Source: VAZQ01 sp963835165 (GTDB taxonomy: Bacteria > Pseudomonadota > Alphaproteobacteria > Rhizobiales > Xanthobacteraceae). Taken from it: a stretch of DNA of 64,000 nt. Below are positions 61,932 to 64,000 of this stretch, one piece after another. The stretch covers positions 7,866-71,865 of the forward strand of contig CAWIGD010000083.1 in assembly GCA_963835165.1 (NCBI GenBank). Reading direction: 5' to 3'. The position numbers were made by a program, and so were the translations under genes. The notes below the pieces were generated by a model that made no database searches, was not told where the DNA came from, and was given only the letters and a program-made list of their open reading frames with translations. Positions within the stretch are counted from its first letter, which is position 1; every line of letters starts with the position of its first letter.

Positions 61932-62472
61932 CCGCAACGCGGGCGGACGAGGATAGAAAAACGGACACGCGGATTCGTCACTCGGTGTGCTCCGTCGCCC
62001 GTCTTCTGTCATGCGTTCGGCGAATCACTCGGAGGCGATTCGCTCGATTCGTGACGGATTCGATCTCTGAGAGCGCGCTTGCAAGCCTCTTGACGGAATT
62101 ATTTTTGCACAAGTCGTTCGGTATGCTTAACGCGCCGTTGCGACGATTTTTGCGATCGCACGCGCTTCGCGCGCGCCGTGCACCGCCTGCTATCGTGAAA
62201 ACTCGGATGCATGGAAAACCCATATATTATCGGCATTTTCTAACTATCGCGGAAACGTGCGGGCCGCGTCGCTCGATCGCGTTGCGCATCGCCCCCTGCG
62301 CGTTGCCCGTCCTTGTCCAGGCGCAACATCTGGTATCGGTCCGGGCGCCAAAGCCGTGCAATGTGCAAAAACACTGGTGTTTTTGTAGCGCTGTAGTAAT
62401 CCGGTGACAGTGTTCGCGATCCCCGCGGGCACTGGACGATATCGCCACTCACTCATTGGCTAGGAGGGCAGC
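61932..62472. other. gene-free stretch downstream of gatB
   Basis: This 541-base region is AT-richer in places and holds no convincing gene. A short open frame at 62227-62448 on the minus strand was judged spurious. A perfect palindrome lies at 62366-62385. The promoter of the tiny basic peptide is expected in its right part, but no clear boxes were recognised. Confidence 0.5.
62366..62385. promoter_or_regulatory. perfect 9-bp palindrome upstream of the basic peptide
   Basis: The arms caaaaacac and gtgtttttg are perfectly complementary around the two-base centre tg. The element lies 87 bases before the 26-residue peptide start. Its AT-rich symmetry is operator-like. On the plus strand the right arm ends in a run of five Ts, so a short terminator is the alternative reading. 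Confidence 0.45.
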
Positions 62473-62553
62473 ATGGCGAAGAAGCGAAAGACGAAGACGA
62501 AGTCAGCGGCGAAAAAGGGCGCAAAGAAGACCAAGCGCCGGAAGAAGAAGTAA
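62473..62553 (+). CDS. extremely basic 26-residue peptide
   Basis: The peptide begins MAKKRKTKTKSAAKKGAKKT and ends in KRRKKK. It has 13 Lys and 3 Arg among 26 residues and no acidic residue. A perfect aggagg lies five bases upstream of the ATG, which argues that it is translated. The composition resembles histone-H1-like tails and small nucleic-acid-binding peptides found in rhizobia; DNA or RNA binding is an inference. Gene-free DNA surrounds it on both sides. Confidence 0.7.
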   Translation: MAKKRKTKTKSAAKKGAKKTKRRKKK

Positions 62554-62978
62554 GCACGCGCTGCTTCACAGTCTTCGACTTCGTACGACGTCGATGACTG
62601 CGTCAAACAGGCCGGCGCGAGTCGAAGAGCGGTGAGCGCATCGCGATCGTGCTTCGACACCGCCGGCCTCGATCGACGACAGAGGGCGTCGGCGAGACAA
62701 GGGTTCGAGCTTCATCCGTCCGCGCACTGCGGGTGACGTGAAGAAGAGGGAACGGAGATTTCCGTACCTCGCCGCGGCAGAGGAATCTGCAGGCGGCTCG
62801 AAGCCCGGCCTCTCGCCGACGCCCTCGGTATTTTCTGTGAACGGGCAGGGCCCGGTTGACGGGGTCGCCGGACCGGGCAACGCCCAGCCGGTTGGATGCC
62901 ACCGGATCGGGCGCGCAGATCGCCCCTGTTTAAGAGTAGCCTCACAGGCCCCTTATCCCGTCCTGCAGGGAGCCTCCG
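62554..62978. other. gene-free stretch with long inverted repeat
   Basis: These 425 bases lie between the basic peptide and the GST gene. The main feature is a pair of 16-base inverted arms at 62682-62697 and 62811-62826. Several open frames cover the area in the minus direction, but they read as arginine-rich noise. No tRNA, tmRNA or RNase P RNA pattern was found. Confidence 0.45.
62682..62826. repeat. inverted repeat, 16-bp perfect arms
   Basis: The left arm gagggcgtcggcgaga (62682-62697) is the exact reverse complement of 62811-62826. Similarity extends inwards, since gggttcgagc at 62701-62710 pairs with gctcgaagccc at 62796-62806 apart from one base. The whole spans 145 bases and looks like a small element with inverted ends or a long RNA hairpin. 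Confidence 0.5.
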
Positions 62979-63764
62979 ATGGCCCGTGTTGCCAGCAAGC
63001 CGATCCGGAAGAACGCCCGCTCCGGCCGCAGGCCCGCGTCGGGCACTCATAACGATGCAAGGGCTGCCGGCGATACGCCGATCGATCTCTATTTCTGGCC
63101 GACCCCCAACGGCTGGAAGATCACGATCATGCTCGAGGAATGCGGACTTCCGTACACCGTGATCCCGGTGGACATTTCCAAGGGTGATCAGTTCAAGCCG
63201 GAATTCCTGGCCATCTCGCCCAACAACCGCATGCCGGCAATCGTCGACCACCAGGGCCCGGGCGGCAAGCCGCTCTCGATCTTCGAGTCCGGCGCGATTC
63301 TGCAATATCTCGGTCGCAAGACCGGGAAATTCTATCCCGATGACGAGCGCGGGCGCGTCGAAGTCGAGCAGTGGCTGTTCTGGCAAATGGCCAATCTCGG
63401 CCCCAAGGCCGGCGAGGCGAACCACTTCCGCGCTTATGCGCCGGAGCAGCTCCCCTACGCCATCGAGCGCTTCAGCAACGAGATGAATCGGATCTATGGC
63501 GTGATGAATGCGCGGCTCGGGAATCGCGAATTCCTTGCCGGGCCGTACTCGATCGCGGACATGGCGTGCGTCGGCTGGGCGAGCCGAGCCGAGCGCCACG
63601 GCCACGACCTGAGCGGCTTTGCGAATGTCAGACGCTGGCTCGACACATTGTTGGCGCGTCCGGGAGTGAAGCGCGGCCTGTCGGTCAAGGTGGAAGCGGC
63701 CTTTCGCGTCGACACTAAAGATCCCAGGGTGCGCGCGGTGCTGTTCAATCAGCGAGCGCGCTGA
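62979..63764 (+). CDS. glutathione S-transferase family protein (YfcG/YghU-like)
   Basis: The 261-residue protein has a basic, disordered first 32 residues, then the thioredoxin-like GST N-terminal domain (PIDLYFWPTPNGWKITIMLE, with NNRMPAIVD and IFESGAILQYLG for glutathione binding) and a helical C-terminal domain (FLAGPYSIADMACVGWASRA). The PTPNG segment resembles the nu-class disulfide-reductase YfcG. Glutathione-dependent disulfide reduction is likely. The start is preceded by gggag. A hairpin and a serine tRNA follow. Confidence 0.88.
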   Translation: MARVASKPIRKNARSGRRPASGTHNDARAAGDTPIDLYFWPTPNGWKITIMLEECGLPYTVIPVDISKGDQFKPEFLAISPNNRMPAIVDHQGPGGKPLSIFESGAILQYLGRKTGKFYPDDERGRVEVEQWLFWQMANLGPKAGEANHFRAYAPEQLPYAIERFSNEMNRIYGVMNARLGNREFLAGPYSIADMACVGWASRAERHGHDLSGFANVRRWLDTLLARPGVKRGLSVKVEAAFRVDTKDPRVRAVLFNQRAR

Positions 63765-63955
63765 ATGCGCTGAGCGCGCATAATTGGGTTCGACCTGGCG
63801 GCGATGGGGCTGCAACAGCGATGCCGCCTGCGTGCCGCTGTGACCGCTCAGATTCGACTGCTCGCGGACCGCCCCCGGCAATCGCGGTCCTTGACCCGTC
63901 TTGGCGCGGTCGATACCCATTTCGATGCCCGCCTTCGCGACGCAAGCGGACAAGC

Positions 63956-63976
63956 CCGCCAAGGAAGCCTTGGCGG
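63956..63976. repeat. hairpin upstream of tRNA-Ser
   Basis: The arms ccgccaagg and ccttggcgg are perfectly complementary over 9 bases with a 3-base loop. It lies 8 bases before the tRNA start. No T-run follows, so a terminator for the GST gene is possible but weak. Confidence 0.35.
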
Positions 63977-63984
63977 CGGGCGCC

Positions 63985-64000
63985 GGAGAGGTGGCCGAGT
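63985..64000 (+). tRNA. tRNA-Ser, 5' end only
   Basis: The last 16 bases ggagaggtggccgagt match the start of bacterial serine tRNAs: a GGAGAGG acceptor strand, TG, then the D-arm start GCCGAGT. The rest, including the anticodon and long variable arm, lies outside the window. The anticodon cannot be given. Confidence 0.8.

Noticed and set aside
62603..62902. A 99-codon minus-strand frame beside the GST gene
   Set aside because: It is dominated by Arg and Ser, crosses the inverted repeat, and has no ribosome binding site.
62554..62978. Possible tmRNA, RNase P RNA or other structured RNA
   Set aside because: The region has inverted arms and a GTTCGA-like stretch, but no acceptor stem, tag frame or known RNase P core pattern could be found.
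1..64000. CRISPR array, insertion sequence, prophage or defence island
   Set aside because: No regularly spaced repeats, cas-like, transposase, integrase, restriction or phage structural genes were seen anywhere in the window.

Overview
The window is a GC-rich, gene-dense stretch of an alphaproteobacterial chromosome. The housekeeping order erpA | dgt-argS-SPOR-nagZ-scpA-scpB-tatABC-serS-surE-pcm-NlpD-like, followed by yajC-secD-secF and trmFO, is typical of Hyphomicrobiales (Bradyrhizobium/Xanthobacteraceae-like bacteria). Many ATGA stop/start overlaps, a DUF1127 peptide, an ExoR-like Sel1 protein, an Omp25-type porin and many Bug-type binding proteins agree with this. No species name can be given from sequence reading alone.

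Positions 1-13,200 hold a truncated MFS permease, a DUF2459 protein, a 4,5-dihydroxyphthalate-decarboxylase-like/NMT1-like protein, a 3-methyladenine glycosylase, a frameshifted NAD-dependent epimerase, ilvD overlapping an ExoR-like gene, an outer-membrane beta-barrel, xthA, and an RND efflux adaptor-permease pair. Positions 13,400-28,300 carry the conserved core: Fe-S insertion, dNTP hydrolysis, tRNA charging, cell-envelope turnover, chromosome condensation, Tat export and protein repair. Positions 28,350-35,900 carry a DUF815 ATPase, the Sec accessory genes yajC-secD-secF, a squalene/phytoene-synthase-fold protein resembling complex I assembly factors, a protein kinase fused to an orphan AMP-binding C-terminal domain, and trmFO.

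Positions 37,200-59,700 are the accessory part. Ten tripartite-tricarboxylate-transporter (Bug/TctC) binding proteins lie in several operons without any TctA/TctB membrane subunit in the window. They are interleaved with two Asp/Glu-racemase-like (maleate isomerase/arylmalonate decarboxylase family) genes, a 2-hydroxyacid dehydrogenase, an LLM flavin monooxygenase, a nitronate monooxygenase, a two-domain VOC protein, an exported YtcJ-like amidohydrolase and a ModA-like binding protein. This looks like uptake and breakdown of small carboxylates, but no substrate can be named. Three of the binding proteins carry twin-arginine-like signals, and tatABC is in the same window. The block splits gatCA from gatB.

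The last 4 kb hold gatB, a 54-residue membrane peptide, an extremely basic 26-residue peptide with a perfect ribosome binding site, a GST-family protein and the first bases of a serine tRNA. No CRISPR array, transposase, integrase or prophage was recognised. I found no convincing new defence or mobile system. The most unusual items are the kinase/AMP-binding-C fusion, the orphan binding-protein cluster with paired racemase-fold enzymes, the tiny basic peptide, and several perfect or near-perfect palindromes in gene-free DNA.
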